Shown here piece by piece: positions 63,734 through 64,000 of a DNA stretch of 64,000 nucleotides; the stretch's first letter is position 1; every line of letters begins with the position of its first letter. The translations under genes and the position numbers were made by a program. Location: the NCBI GenBank assembly GCA_946902985.2, contig OX336389.2:1291636792-1291700791 (forward strand). Direction: 5' to 3'. Source of the DNA: Meconema thalassinum. Its lineage: Eukaryota > Arthropoda > Insecta > Orthoptera > Tettigoniidae. Under the pieces are notes generated by a model. The model worked only from the letters and a program-made list of their open reading frames with translations, was not told where the DNA came from and made no database searches.

Positions 63734-64000
63734 AATAAACTCCAAGCGTCCGTGCACATGAGGAAATAAAATCCCCCACCAGGAGACAATTATGAATCAC
63801 TCTGTGCTCGACCGTATGATAATGACACACAGTGCGTGTAGCGTTAAGAGATTTTCAGATCAGCGGATAGATAAATACTGCCCAATAGACTGGCCCACTA
63901 GATTATCTGACCTCAATCCTCTGGGATCGTGTACGCAATATAGTGCAATGAGGATCGTATCCCACTGGGCATAGCATTGCCCTGTGATCACATACGCCAT
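63734..64000 (+). pseudogene. Tc1-like transposase remnant (right of hAT, runs off window)
   Basis: The plus strand includes DKYCPIDWPTRLSDLNPLGS, close to the W-P-x-R-S-P-D-L-N-P-L block of Tc1-like transposases near the last catalytic residue. The third residues are altered and the frame decays after it. Probably the same element as 60001-60076, split by the hAT. Confidence 0.5.

Noticed and set aside
1..64000. CRISPR array, operon, bacterial regulatory features
   Set aside because: Eukaryotic repeat-dominated DNA; no spaced identical repeats or prokaryotic gene organisation.
1..64000. A host protein-coding gene
   Set aside because: Every frame with recognisable motifs belongs to a transposable element; remaining frames are short and featureless. 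Small exons of a host gene cannot be excluded without RNA evidence.

Overview
This is eukaryotic intergenic DNA built almost wholly from transposable elements, and I find no convincing host gene. It looks like an insect with a large, repeat-rich genome. The evidence is several tRNA-derived SINE families in many copies, Tc1/mariner and hAT DNA transposons, Ty3-type LTR retrotransposons with ~4 kb LTRs, non-LTR retrotransposon relics, and long (ATT)n tracts. A polyneopteran (orthopteran or stick-insect type) is my best guess, but that is inference from repeat style only.

Layout. 1-1430: a mariner transposase split by a SINE that is itself split by another retroposed repeat. 1705-3695: a possible TIR-bounded element without genes. 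3704-6483: a tRNA-SINE, a decayed Tc1-like transposon (3949-5272) and a palindromic mariner (5569-6483) carrying a SINE in one end. 6848-21657: element A, a very young full-length Ty3-type retrotransposon on the minus strand, with 4.08 kb LTRs, a 4-bp target duplication, intact gag and intact pol. 21658-22740: LINE-3'-end-like sequence around a ~30-bp minisatellite. 23160-26170: nested SINEs, an hAT-type MITE and a ~0.9 kb inverted-repeat element.

26175-46138 is one nest three deep. A minus-strand non-LTR retrotransposon was interrupted by a plus-sense solo LTR (duplication GTTT), and the solo LTR was interrupted by element B (26958-41698, minus strand, duplication GTAT), a 14.7 kb relative of element A. 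B has small coding lesions: one stop, two one-base shifts at homopolymers. A and B share an unusual architecture: a long coiled-coil leader in Gag, no visible CCHC knuckle, and pol in the +1 frame after an A-run. Both also have a TATA box followed by short repeats in the LTR, and a canonical-looking tRNA primer site displaced into the leader.

46139-60084 is a mosaic of microsatellites, SINEs, tandem duplications, a mariner 3' fragment, a fragment of a restriction-like-endonuclease LINE, and an hAT-type MITE (57961-58675). 60085-63725 is a complete-looking hAT transposon with matching TIRs, a perfect 8-bp duplication and a two-exon minus-strand transposase (492 aa) whose intron holds a SINE and a 755-bp foldback element. 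The window ends in a Tc1-like transposase remnant.

The coding content is therefore transposition machinery: Gag, protease, reverse transcriptase, RNase H and integrase in A and B, an hAT transposase, and decayed mariner/Tc1 transposases. All identifications rest on reading the sequence; no database search was possible.
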